DNA of 64,000 nucleotides from BOG-908 sp963850605 (GTDB lineage: Bacteria > Pseudomonadota > Alphaproteobacteria > Acetobacterales > Acetobacteraceae). A program made the translations under genes and the position numbers. Positions 17,366 to 27,200 of the stretch are shown piece after piece. Below the pieces are notes generated by a model. The model saw only the letters and a program-made list of their open reading frames with translations, was not told the origin of the DNA and did no database searches. The stretch covers positions 186,001 to 250,000 of the forward strand of contig CAWKLX010000007.1 of the NCBI GenBank assembly GCA_963850605.1, read 5' to 3'. Each line of letters starts with the position of its first letter. Position 1 is the first letter of the stretch.

Positions 17366-20300
17366 ATGCGCTTCAGCCGTCTAAGCCTGGCCAAATACGG
17401 CCATTTCGAGGATTGCGACCTGGATTTTGCCCCGGGCGCGATGGATTTCCATCTGGTGTTCGGCCGCAACGAAGCCGGCAAGTCCACCACCATGTCAGCG
17501 GTCGGCGATCTGCTGTTCGGCTTCCCGCATGCGATCGGCTACAATTTCCGGTTCCACGAGAGCCTGCTGCGGATCGGCGCCACGATCGACACCGGCACGC
17601 GGACATTGGCCGTCCGGCGCCGGCGCGGACGCAAGGACACCTTGCTGGACGCGAACGATGCGCCGATACCCGAGGGCACGCTGCTCGCCGCGTTGCATGG
17701 CCTGACCCGTGAGACCTTCGCCCAGAATTTCAGCCTTGATCACGCGCGGCTGCGTCGCGGCGGGCGGGAAATCGTGGATGCCAAGGACGATGTCGGCGCG
17801 GCCCTGTTCGCCGCCGGATCGGGAGTGGCCGGGGCGCAGGCGCTGCTCGCGGAGCTTCAGGCCGAGGCCGACGGTATCTGGGGCGAGCGCCGAGCCGCCG
17901 GAAAGACCTATTGGCAAGCCGCCAAGCAGCTCGAGGAGGCGGAGGCACGGTCGAAAGCGGCGCAGGTGCGGCCACGTGCCTGGTTGGCCGAGCGGGACCG
18001 CTTGGCTGGGCTGGAACGAAGCCAGGCCGAGCTGGAAGCCGAACGCGCCGCACAGCAGGCGGTGCTGGACCGGTTACAACGCATCCGCCGCTTGGCCGCG
18101 CCGGTGGCCAGCCGCGCCGCCCTGCTGGCCACCCTCGCTGAGCTGTCGGCGCCCGATTTCGACGCGCGGCATGAGGCCGCTTATGACCAGGCGACCGCCT
18201 GCATCGCCTCGGCGGAGCTGCGACGGGCGGCGGCCGAGGCCGCGCTCGCCGAGGCCAGGCAGGCGCGGACGGCGGTCGCGCCAGACCGCACGCTGCTGGA
18301 TCGGGAGAACGACATCACCGAACTGGTCCGGGCCTCCGGCGAGGCGGCCAAGGCGGCATTCGATTTGCCTGCGGTGCTGGAGGAGATGCGCGCGCTGGAG
18401 ACGGAGGCCGCGCGGCTGACACGCGACATGGGCCTGGTCACCGGCCCGCTCGACGAGGTGATGCGTCGTCTGCCACCGCCCGCCCTGCTGGCCGATCTGC
18501 AGGCGCGCGCCGACCGCGCGCCGGCGCTGCGGACGCGGTTGGAGGAGGCGCGCGAGCAGGTTCGGCGTGACGAGGCGGCGCGCGACGAGGCGGTGCGCAA
18601 CCTAGCTCGGCTTCCGCAGGCTTCGGACGGACAGGCCGCAGCCGCCGCGTTGCGGCTGGGCCACGCGGCGCGCGAGGTGGCCAACCGCCTGCCCGAGCGC
18701 CGCCGCGCCATCGCGATGGCTGAACGGGCGTTGGCCGACATGCTTGCCCGCCTGTCCCCCTGGGTTGGGACGTCGGCGCAGCTCGCGCTGCTACGACCGC
18801 CCTGTGAAGCCGACGCCGGCGGGGCCGAGTCGGCCCTGGCGGATGCGGAGCATGCGCGCGCCGAGGCCGTGCGTTCGTTGCGGGAGGCGGCCGAACGGCT
18901 CGATCGGCTGGAGCTGGAGGGGGGCCAGATCGCCTCGGCGGGGCGCGCCGTGTCGGCGGACGATATCGGCCAGGCGCGGGCCAGGCGCGACAGTCTTTGG
19001 AGCCGGCTGCGCGACGCCCTGGCGGCCGGATCGCCGCCCGGCACGGGCGCGCTGTCCGACTACGATGAGGTGGTGAAGGCAGCCGACCACCTGGCCGACC
19101 GGCGTTTCGAGCACGCGGAAGCATCCGCGCGTCTGGCCAACCTTCTGGACCAGGGCGCGCTGGCCAGGCTGGATCTGGCGCACGCACGTGACCGGCTCGC
19201 CTCGGCCGAAACGGCGTCGGCCACGAGTTGGGAGGCCTGGCGCGCGCGCCTGCTGACGGGGGGTATTCCGGACATGTCACCCGGCGCGTGCCGCCAATGG
19301 GCGACCGACCGGCTGGACGCGCTGCGCCTGGCGGATGCCGCGGAGGATGCCAGGCAGGCGCTCGCGGCCGACGAAGGCCATGTCGCCGGTGCCCAGGCAA
19401 GGCTTCTCGCGGTGTGCGTGCCGCCGCCGCCCAGCGACGCGGCATTCCCGGAGCTGCTGGATCGGGTTCAGGAACTGGCTGACGCGCATGCCGCGCAGGA
19501 GACGCGCCGCCGCGCCTGCGAGGTGGCCGTTCAGGCGGCCGGGGCCGCGCTGGCCGCCGCGCGGACGCGATGCAGCGAGCTCGATACCAGGCTCGCCGCC
19601 TGGACAGCCGATTGGCAGGCGGCGGTCACGCGGTCCGGCTTGGCGCTGGACGAGGCAACCCTTCCCGCGCTGCTGCCGCTGTTCGGCCAATTGCGCGGCG
19701 CACTGGACGCGGCGCTTCGTCAGCAGCGGAGGATCGCCGGCATCCGCAAGGATGAGACCCGGTTCGGCGCCATGGTCTGGTCCCTGGCCGCAGCGTGCGG
19801 CGTGACCGATCGCACGCTGGACCCGCATGCCCTGGTCGAGAAGCTGCGGCTGGGCCTGGCGGCGGCGCTGCAGGATGATCGCGTGGCGCGCGAGGCGGAT
19901 GCATCGATCGCGCGCTGGCAGGAGCAAAGGAATGAAGCGCAACATTTGATCGACTCGGCCAGGGCACAGCTGGCGCCCATGCTGGCGAAAGCCGGCTTCT
20001 CAGACGCATCCCTGCTCGCCCCGGCGATCGCGGCCTGGCGCCAAATTCGGGACGTGCGCATGCAGCTTCGCGCGCTGGAACAATCGATCGTGGATGGCGG
20101 CGAAGGCCATGGACTGGAGACACTGACGGCCGAGATCGCCGGTGCCGATCTGGACCAGCTCGTCCAGGCGATCGATGCGGCGAGGCGGGCCATCGTCACA
20201 CTCGACGCGCGCATCGCGGCCACCGCGCAGGAGGTGGGGCAGGCCCGCGCCGCCTTTCAGGCGCTCGATCACGGCGAGGATGCCGTGCTGGCCGCGGCCG

Positions 20301-20824
20301 ACGAACGCGCCGCGCATGCCGCCATGGCCGCCGAGGCTGAAGCCTATCTGCTGAAGCGCACGCAGGCGGTGATGTTGAAGTGGGCGGTGGACGATTACCG
20401 CAAGCGCCAGGAAAGCCCCCTGCTACGCAGGGCAAGCGCCTTGTTCAGCACCCTCACACTGGGCCGCTACGAAAAGCTCGAAATTGACCGATCCGGCGAC
20501 AAGCAGCGATTGGTGGGCCATTGCGCAGGTGGTCGCAGCCTGGTCGGGCTGGACGGCATGAGCGACGGCACCGCTGACCAGCTTTTTTTGGCGCTGCGGC
20601 TGGCGGCATTGGAGCAGTCACTGGAGGCGGGTGTCGTGCTGCCGTTCCTGGCTGACGATCTGTTCATCAATTTCGACGATCGGAGGGCGCATGCCGGCTT
20701 CCAGGTGCTGGGCGAGATCGCCAGGCGCACGCAGGTGCTGTTCTTCACCCACCACGACCATTTGCGCGCGATCGCCGCGGACGCCTTGGGCCCGCACACG
20801 GTGCCAATCTGCGAGCTGAACTGA
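17366..20824 (+). CDS. YhaN/SbcC-like AAA family ATPase (SMC-type)
   Basis: A 1152-residue protein starting MRFSRLSLAKYGHFED. Walker A is GRNEAGKST at residues 33-41. A long Ala/Glu/Arg/Leu-rich coiled-coil region fills about residues 180-1000. The C-terminal ABC half has a degenerate signature (GMSDGTADQLFLALRLA), Walker B LPFLADDLFINFDD and the His switch FFTHHDHL. This is the Rad50/SbcC architecture of the YhaN subgroup, which partners the YhaO nuclease encoded just upstream. Together they likely process DNA ends or hairpins. The zinc-hook CxxC is not seen. The gene is convergent with the cytochrome gene. Confidence 0.92.
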   Translation: MRFSRLSLAKYGHFEDCDLDFAPGAMDFHLVFGRNEAGKSTTMSAVGDLLFGFPHAIGYNFRFHESLLRIGATIDTGTRTLAVRRRRGRKDTLLDANDAPIPEGTLLAALHGLTRETFAQNFSLDHARLRRGGREIVDAKDDVGAALFAAGSGVAGAQALLAELQAEADGIWGERRAAGKTYWQAAKQLEEAEARSKAAQVRPRAWLAERDRLAGLERSQAELEAERAAQQAVLDRLQRIRRLAAPVASRAALLATLAELSAPDFDARHEAAYDQATACIASAELRRAAAEAALAEARQARTAVAPDRTLLDRENDITELVRASGEAAKAAFDLPAVLEEMRALETEAARLTRDMGLVTGPLDEVMRRLPPPALLADLQARADRAPALRTRLEEAREQVRRDEAARDEAVRNLARLPQASDGQAAAAALRLGHAAREVANRLPERRRAIAMAERALADMLARLSPWVGTSAQLALLRPPCEADAGGAESALADAEHARAEAVRSLREAAERLDRLELEGGQIASAGRAVSADDIGQARARRDSLWSRLRDALAAGSPPGTGALSDYDEVVKAADHLADRRFEHAEASARLANLLDQGALARLDLAHARDRLASAETASATSWEAWRARLLTGGIPDMSPGACRQWATDRLDALRLADAAEDARQALAADEGHVAGAQARLLAVCVPPPPSDAAFPELLDRVQELADAHAAQETRRRACEVAVQAAGAALAAARTRCSELDTRLAAWTADWQAAVTRSGLALDEATLPALLPLFGQLRGALDAALRQQRRIAGIRKDETRFGAMVWSLAAACGVTDRTLDPHALVEKLRLGLAAALQDDRVAREADASIARWQEQRNEAQHLIDSARAQLAPMLAKAGFSDASLLAPAIAAWRQIRDVRMQLRALEQSIVDGGEGHGLETLTAEIAGADLDQLVQAIDAARRAIVTLDARIAATAQEVGQARAAFQALDHGEDAVLAAADERAAHAAMAAEAEAYLLKRTQAVMLKWAVDDYRKRQESPLLRRASALFSTLTLGRYEKLEIDRSGDKQRLVGHCAGGRSLVGLDGMSDGTADQLFLALRLAALEQSLEAGVVLPFLADDLFINFDDRRAHAGFQVLGEIARRTQVLFFTHHDHLRAIAADALGPHTVPICELN

Positions 20825-20867
20825 GAGAAAGTCTTTTGCTTCTTTTTCCGAAAAGAGGAGTTTTCCT
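20824..20867. repeat. T/A-rich terminator-like intergenic repeat, copy B
   Basis: It reads AGAGAAAGTCTTTTGCTTC, then TTTTTCCGAAAAGAGG and TTTTCCTA. It matches the element at 57-101 in order and spacing. It fills the whole gap between two convergent genes and supplies the stop codon region of the cytochrome gene. The central T-run and A-run can form a hairpin, so bidirectional termination is the likely role. Confidence 0.5.
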
Positions 20868-21285
20868 ACTCCTCCAAATGCACCGGATGTCCCCGCCTTA
20901 GAACCCCATCAGACCGCGCCTTCAAATACGCGTAGATATGATCGAGGTTTTCCACTACATCAGGATTGGGCCGAAACGCCGGCATCACGTTGTGCACCGC
21001 CACAGTCATGTTCTTGCGCCCGTCCATGACGGTCGCGTTGAATTTTTCCCGGCTGAGGTGGCGCACGCTGTCGGTCAGGTCGGGCGCGAACGAGCCGCCG
21101 GCGCCCTCGGGCCCGTGACAGCGTTCGCACTGGTCGCCGTAATACAGAAAACCCTTGTATGTGCCGTGATCGATGCGGATGCCGTCGCGGACGGTGTAGA
21201 GCGCCGGGTCGGCATGGGCCAGCAGGGCGGGCGAGAGAAAGACCAGGGCCGCAAGACTGATCGTGGCTGATCGCATCATTACCAA
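20866..21285 (-). CDS. periplasmic monoheme c-type cytochrome
   Basis: A 139-residue exported protein with a signal peptide ending near AHADP (residue 25). The single heme attachment motif is CERCHGPEG near residue 54, and the probable axial Met is in NVMPAF near 103. The phrase YYGDQCERCHGPEGAGGSFAPDL resembles cytochromes that accept electrons from periplasmic alcohol or quinoprotein dehydrogenases. No dehydrogenase is adjacent, so the partner is unknown. Several in-frame Met codons at the start (MVMMRSA) leave the exact start ambiguous by up to four residues. Confidence 0.9.
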   Translation of the reverse strand: MVMMRSATISLAALVFLSPALLAHADPALYTVRDGIRIDHGTYKGFLYYGDQCERCHGPEGAGGSFAPDLTDSVRHLSREKFNATVMDGRKNMTVAVHNVMPAFRPNPDVVENLDHIYAYLKARSDGVLRRGHPVHLEE

Positions 21286-21327
21286 TCCCCGTTGTCCTAC
21301 CCGGACATGAGTTGAAATGCCAAAGCG

Positions 21328-23406
21328 TCAACCTGGACTTTTAGCGGGCGAAGTCCAGCGGGCCAGCCAGTCCAGCACCGTGTGCTGCCACATCTCGGAA
21401 TTCTGCGGCTTCAGCACCCAGTGGTTCTCATCGGGAAACGTCAGCATCTCGCTCGGCACGCCGCGCCGCTGCAATGCGGTAAATGCGGCCAGTCCCTGCT
21501 CCAGCGGAATGCGATAATCCTTGGCGCTATGGATGACGAGCATGGGCACGTGCCAGTCCTGCACATGGTTGACGGGGTTGAACCGCTCGTAGTCCTCCGG
21601 CCGCGCCCAGGGCGTCGCATGGCCGTTCTCCCACTCCGAAAACCACAATTCCTCGGTGGAGTAGCCCATCATGCGATTGTCGAACACGCCGTCATGATCC
21701 ACCAGGCACCGCCAAGGCTGTGGCCACACCCCTTCGATCCAATAGATCATGAAACCGCCGTAGGAGGCGCCGAGCGCGCAGGCGCGGCTGCCATCCAGAT
21801 ACCGATACTTGTCCAGCGCCGCGTGCCAGCCGGCCTGAAGGTCGGCAAGCGGCCGGTCGCCCCAGTGTCCGCTGATGCTGTCGGTAAAATCCTGACCGTA
21901 GCCGGTGGATCCATGGAAATCGATGAACACCGCAGCGTAGCCCGCGGCCGCATAAGTCTGCGGATTCCATCGATAGGACCAGCTATCGCCAAAGCTGCCT
22001 TGCGGACCGCCATGGATAAGGAACGCCACCGGATATTTCTGGCCTGGCCTCGCACCAGGCGGGGGCATGACGTAGCCATGCACCTCCTCGCTGTTCCATC
22101 CTCGAAACGCGAACTGCTCGTAATGGGCCAGCGTCACGTCGGCGAGCGCGCGTGCATCCTGATCGGTCAGTTGTTGCACGTCGAATGGCAGCAAGCGGTA
22201 GAGTTGCGTGGGACTGGCCAGGCTGTCGCGCGCAAACACGACCGTCTTGCCCGCAACGTCGATCTCCGAAACATGGCCGGTTTCCGTCAGCGCGCGCACC
22301 GCACCCGAACCGGCGTCGATCAAAAACAGCTTTTGCCGGCCATCTTCGGCGGCCGTGGCAAAGATGGCCCGGCCGTCAGCAGACCAGCGCACCAGATCGG
22401 CGGAGCGGTCCCAATGCGGCGCCAGCTCGTGCGTGTCGCCGCTGACCGTATCGCGAATAAACACGCCGAACCGATCCGCCTCGAAACCCGGCCGGCGCAT
22501 CGCCTTATAGGCCAGCCTGCGTCCGTCCGGCGAGAACGTCGGCGCCGCATCCCACGCGGGATTGGCCGCGGTGATGTCGGCAGGCGGTCGCGAGCCATCC
22601 AGTGGCACCGAAAAAAGGTCGAAGTTCGTGCTCCACGGCTCGGTCCGGCCAGCTACGCGCGCGGAAAACACGAGCGTCTTGGAATCGGGCGAGACCGCGT
22701 AATCGTCGTCGCCACCAAACGGTTTGCCAGGCACGTCACCATCGAAGCCCCGCATCAGTGGACGCGCTTCGCCACTGGCGATGCCATGATCGTCCAATGG
22801 AATTTCCCAAAGCTGGTTACGCGTTCCGTCAGCCCATTCGTCCCAATGCCGCACGAACAGCTTGTCGTACACTACCCCGCTCGCCTTGTGCGCGGCACGA
22901 TCGTCGAGCCGCTTCTTCGTGCATGCCGGCGTCTCGCAATCGGGGAAAACGGCCATCGACACGACCAGCCCACGGCCATCCGGGACGACCCGGAAAGAGA
23001 CGATGTCCAGCGGCAGATGCGTCACCTGCACCGGTGCCGCACCCGCACGGCTGGCCGCAATATCCGTACGCCACAACGCGTTGCTGCCGGACCGGCGCGA
23101 CAGAAAATAGATCGCATGTCCGTCCGGCGAAAACCGCGGTGCGCTCGCCCCACCGTCCGATGCCGCCAGCCGCCACGCGAGCGGCTTGTCGCAAGCGGCA
23201 CAAACCATCCACACCGAATGCACCGCCTTGTTCGCGTCATAATCGGTATTGCGCACATCGTAGGCGACCAGGCTGCCATCAGGCGAGACATGCGGGTCCG
23301 ACACGCGGTCCAGCATGACCAAATCATGCGGCGTCAACGTGCGGGCCAGCACCGGCGCCGCCAGCACGCAGCCGAGGGCGACGAGAAAAATGCTGTGACG
23401 GACCAT
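21328..23406 (-). CDS. exported S9 family prolyl oligopeptidase (acylaminoacyl/dipeptidyl peptidase type)
   Basis: I chose ATG 23406, which gives MVRHSIFLVALGCVLAAPVL, a clear signal peptide; the in-frame reading to 23478 adds 24 unlikely residues. The mature protein has an N-terminal beta-propeller built of WD40-like/TolB-type repeats (PDGRRLAYKAM, DPHVSPDGSLVAYDV) and a C-terminal alpha/beta-hydrolase domain. The nucleophile is in LGASYGGFM (Ser near residue 547), the Asp in HSAKDYRIP and the His in DENHWVL. Such enzymes degrade short peptides in the periplasm. It is divergent from the enoyl-CoA hydratase gene, 70 nt away. Confidence 0.92.
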   Translation of the reverse strand: MVRHSIFLVALGCVLAAPVLARTLTPHDLVMLDRVSDPHVSPDGSLVAYDVRNTDYDANKAVHSVWMVCAACDKPLAWRLAASDGGASAPRFSPDGHAIYFLSRRSGSNALWRTDIAASRAGAAPVQVTHLPLDIVSFRVVPDGRGLVVSMAVFPDCETPACTKKRLDDRAAHKASGVVYDKLFVRHWDEWADGTRNQLWEIPLDDHGIASGEARPLMRGFDGDVPGKPFGGDDDYAVSPDSKTLVFSARVAGRTEPWSTNFDLFSVPLDGSRPPADITAANPAWDAAPTFSPDGRRLAYKAMRRPGFEADRFGVFIRDTVSGDTHELAPHWDRSADLVRWSADGRAIFATAAEDGRQKLFLIDAGSGAVRALTETGHVSEIDVAGKTVVFARDSLASPTQLYRLLPFDVQQLTDQDARALADVTLAHYEQFAFRGWNSEEVHGYVMPPPGARPGQKYPVAFLIHGGPQGSFGDSWSYRWNPQTYAAAGYAAVFIDFHGSTGYGQDFTDSISGHWGDRPLADLQAGWHAALDKYRYLDGSRACALGASYGGFMIYWIEGVWPQPWRCLVDHDGVFDNRMMGYSTEELWFSEWENGHATPWARPEDYERFNPVNHVQDWHVPMLVIHSAKDYRIPLEQGLAAFTALQRRGVPSEMLTFPDENHWVLKPQNSEMWQHTVLDWLARWTSPAKSPG

Positions 23407-23476
23407 GCGGCTCCCCGACGCTTGACAGACCGCGCACCCTACCGTCTCCGCTGTTGACGGCAAGGTGGAGGGCAGC

Positions 23477-24256
23477 ATGGATCAGCGCATTTTGGTGGAG
23501 CGGGCGGGGGACGTGGTCACGCTCCGCCTGAACAACCCCGGCGCGATGAACGCGATCGACGGCGACATGGCGGAGGATCTGCATGCCAGGCTGGTTGACG
23601 CGTCTGGGCAGGCCCGCGCACTGATATTGGCTGGGCAGGAGCGCGCATTCTGTGCGGGTGCCAATCTATCAGCTGCGCGCCCGCTTCAGGGCGAGCCGTC
23701 CGATATGGGCGCGCGACTGGAAAGCTCGTTCAACCCGCTGATGATCGCCATCCAATCCTGCGCCGTGCCCATCATCTCGGCCGTACGCGGTGCCGCCGCC
23801 GGCATCGGCGCGTCGATCGCGCTGGCCTGCGACATGATCGTGGCCGGCGAGAGCGCCTATTTCCTGCAGGCGTTCCGGCGCGTGGGACTGGTACCGGATG
23901 GCGGGTCGGCGCTGCTGCTGGCCCATACGGTGGGCCGTGTGCGCGCGATGGAGCTGATGCTGTTGGGCGAGCGCCTGCCCGCGGCGACGGCGCTGGCCTG
24001 GGGCTTGATCAATCGCGTAGTACCCGACGCAGAGGTGGAGCGGGCGGCGGCCGAACTGGCGGCCTCGCTGGCGCGTGGCCCAACGCGGGCGCTGGGCCTG
24101 ATACGGCGCGCGGCCTGGGCCGCGGTCAGCCAGGACTGGGAGACGCAACTCGGGCTGGAACGGCGCCTGCAACGCCAGGCAGGCGAGAGTGCCGATTTCA
24201 CCGAGGGGGTAGCGGCGTTTCTTGAGAAGCGGGAGGCACGATTTTCCGGCGACTAG
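23477..24256 (+). CDS. enoyl-CoA hydratase/isomerase family protein
   Basis: A 259-residue crotonase-fold protein. ATG 23477 is preceded by GGAGG 6 nt upstream, which is better than the GTG at 23465. Oxyanion-hole segments are visible in AFCAGANLSAA near residue 62 and in GAAAGIGASIALACDMI near residue 105. The general acid/base position lies in FRRVGLVPDGGSALLL near 140. It probably hydrates or isomerises an acyl-CoA in beta-oxidation or an auxiliary degradation pathway; the substrate is unknown. Its stop overlaps that of the convergent glycosyltransferase by 4 nt. Confidence 0.92.
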   Translation: MDQRILVERAGDVVTLRLNNPGAMNAIDGDMAEDLHARLVDASGQARALILAGQERAFCAGANLSAARPLQGEPSDMGARLESSFNPLMIAIQSCAVPIISAVRGAAAGIGASIALACDMIVAGESAYFLQAFRRVGLVPDGGSALLLAHTVGRVRAMELMLLGERLPAATALAWGLINRVVPDAEVERAAAELAASLARGPTRALGLIRRAAWAAVSQDWETQLGLERRLQRQAGESADFTEGVAAFLEKREARFSGD

Positions 24257-27200
24257 GCCAGTGAAAAGTCGAAGTTCTCCCTGGAAAAGTTCGGGTTGAA
24301 GTACGGGTCGCGCTCCATGTAGCGCGCCCAGCGAGCCACGAACCGCCGCCTTTCATCCGGCCGGGCAGCCACCCGCTTCGCCGACGCGCCTTCAAAATGG
24401 TATAGCGTGCAATAGGGTGTATAAACGATCCGGTAGCCGCTTTCGATGATGCGCAAACACAAGTCGATATCGTTGAAGTCGATTGCGAAACTTTCGTCGA
24501 AACCGCCGACCTGGCTCAACACGCTCTTGCGGGTGGCGAGACAAGCGCCGGTCACCGCCGAATAGTTCCTTATTAGATGCGTAAAGCCGTTATAGCCAAC
24601 GAAGTCTCCCGGAAACGAATGATAGACGTGCGCGGTTGCGTTGTTGATGCCGACGACACAGCCGACGTGCTGGATGCTGCCGTCGGCATGCAGCAAACGG
24701 GCGCCCACCGCACCGATTTCACCATCTTGGCTGAGTTCGAGCAGACTGGTCAGCCACTCCTCCTCGGCCACCTCCATGTCGTCGTTCAGCATCACCAAAT
24801 GTTCGGTCCGACACATCTTCAGCGCAAAATTCGCCTTCGCCGCGAAGTTGAACGGCACGACCGGACCGGTGTAGTTCTCCACCCGCACGCCGAGCGACTG
24901 AAAGCGTGCGACCTGCTCGGGCACCAGGCTGCTGTTATCGACGACCACGATCTCGAAATTCCGATAGCCGGTGCGGCGCAGGATGGAATCAACGAAATTA
25001 TCGACCATGTGGAAGCGACCGCGCCCGGGTAGGTCAAGTTCGGCGTTGTTGGTCAGGATCAGCAGTGACACGCGCGGTCGGCCCAGGATGCGACGGCGCA
25101 CACGAAACGTGCCCGGCAGCAAACCGTCCTCGACCCAGGCGCCGGCATGGCGTTCGGCCACGTGGTCCTGCAGCGCACGAAATCCGGCTTTCAGTGCATA
25201 AGGTTTCGCATCGACAGTGGCAGCCGCAGATCCCGCTACCGCGCGCCAGTGATACAGCGCACGCGGAATATGGTGGATATGTTGCGTGCGACGTGACAAG
25301 CGCAGCATCAGATCGAAATCCTGGGCACCGGAATAGGCTTCCCTGAACCCCCCCAGCTCGAGGAACAGCTGCTTGCGCACCACCAGCAGGTGCAGAACGT
25401 ACATCACTAATTCAAGATGCTCGGGCGACCAATCCGGCTTGTGATATGTGTCGATCACCCGGCCGGCGTCGTCGATCTTGTCCTCGTCGGTGTACAGCAC
25501 ATCGATGTCGGGATCGGTGAATAGCGCCCGGACAACTTCCATCAGCGCGTCCGGATGCAGCGCGTCGTCGTGGTCCAGCATCGCCACGTAAGACCCGATG
25601 GCCATCTCCGCGCACAGGTTCGATGCGCCGGAGATGCCCAGGTTGCGTGCGGTGCGCCGTATCTTTATGCGCGCATCTACGCCCTGCGCGCGCGCCAGCA
25701 CATCGCGCGTATCCTGCGCCGTGCTGGCGTCATCGCAGATGCACATTTCCCAGAATGGATAGGTCTGCCCAAGTACAGAGAGGATGCAGGCCTCCAGCCA
25801 AGGCGCTGGTACGTTATATACGGGGACGATCAGACTGATGACGGGCCGGCACGCGCCCAATCCCGCGATGCAAGCGCGTGCTGCCGAGTCCAGCCCGGCC
25901 AGCGGCGCATGACCCACTATGCCTCGTGTGCGCCCCAGCCAGCCCAGCAATGCGGGCTGCTCCGCCGCCAGGCCAATGGCGTGCAAGCGCGCACGTATCT
26001 CCTGGCCGATTTGCGCTGCGCTGAGCTGCGCCGAGATCCGCGCCGACGCGCGCGCGCCACGCATCCATGCCCCGGGCTGATCACGATAAAGGTTCCGGAA
26101 TTGCTCGATCAAGGAAGCTTTCTTCGGGTCCGCCCACACGTAATGCGGCATGTACGGGCCGGTCTGCAACTCAACCTCGGTCAGCGTAAAGTCGATCGGA
26201 TAGCCGACTGTCTCGTCAAAAAAATCGAGGTTTCCGGAATAGGCTGTTGCGATAACTGGTTTGCCCAAGGCCATGAACTCGGCGATGTTCAACCCAAAAC
26301 CCTCGCTGCGATGCGCGCTGACGAAGACGTCACAGGCGGCACGCAAGAGCGCCATGTCGTGCTCGCTGAGCATATCGGCCATGACCAGCACGTTCTCCGC
26401 GCCCCGCAGAGCGCGCGTCAGTTGCCGCGTGATCGCAGGCTCTACAGCAGTGGAGTGGAATTTCACCACCAGGAACACGTTCTCGTCGGCGGGAAAGGCT
26501 TCCCTGAACGCCTCGATCACCATTAGAGGATTTTTGCGCGCGCTGGTGCTGCCCACATCGAACGCCATGAGAAACACCAGCCGGTCCGCCGGTATACCGT
26601 ATAGCGCGCGCCCCTCGGCCGCTTCCGCCGAGGGTGGTTCGACAGGCAAGCGTATCTTGTGCACCGGCACAGGTGCAATCGCACCTATGGCGTCGATTTC
26701 GAATTCGCTGTTCGTCCACACTTCGTCGAGCGGCGCGAAACTCAGATGCCAGTCGGGCCGCAACGCCGCAAGCTCCCAGGCCCAAACGGCAATGTTATAG
26801 GCGTCGTCGAAATATCCTGCAGGATACAGGGATGTCAGCAAGGCAATCTGGTCCGCATTCGCTAGCAGCAGGTTGCACCGATAACGGGGTTCCCGCGCCC
26901 GCGCTGCCCGCGTGATGCGGGGTGCGCCACGGCTGACATCGAACGGGTGCAGGTCGATGGGCAACCCCAGGCCGCGTATCGCCCGCAGCAGGCCGCGCGC
27001 CGCCGTGCCCAGCCCGCTGATCGCGGCCAACGGTCCAAAGATGTTGATCCCGAAAGGTTTTTTGAAGAACGCCTCGGGCCGCGCCCGCCACATGCGGTAG
27101 GGGGCGATGCCGCACCCGACACGCCCCTCGAAACGGCCATGATGCACCCAGTGGTGGCGCGCCGCATCCGGATCGGGTCCAAGCGCCTGCCGAACATCGG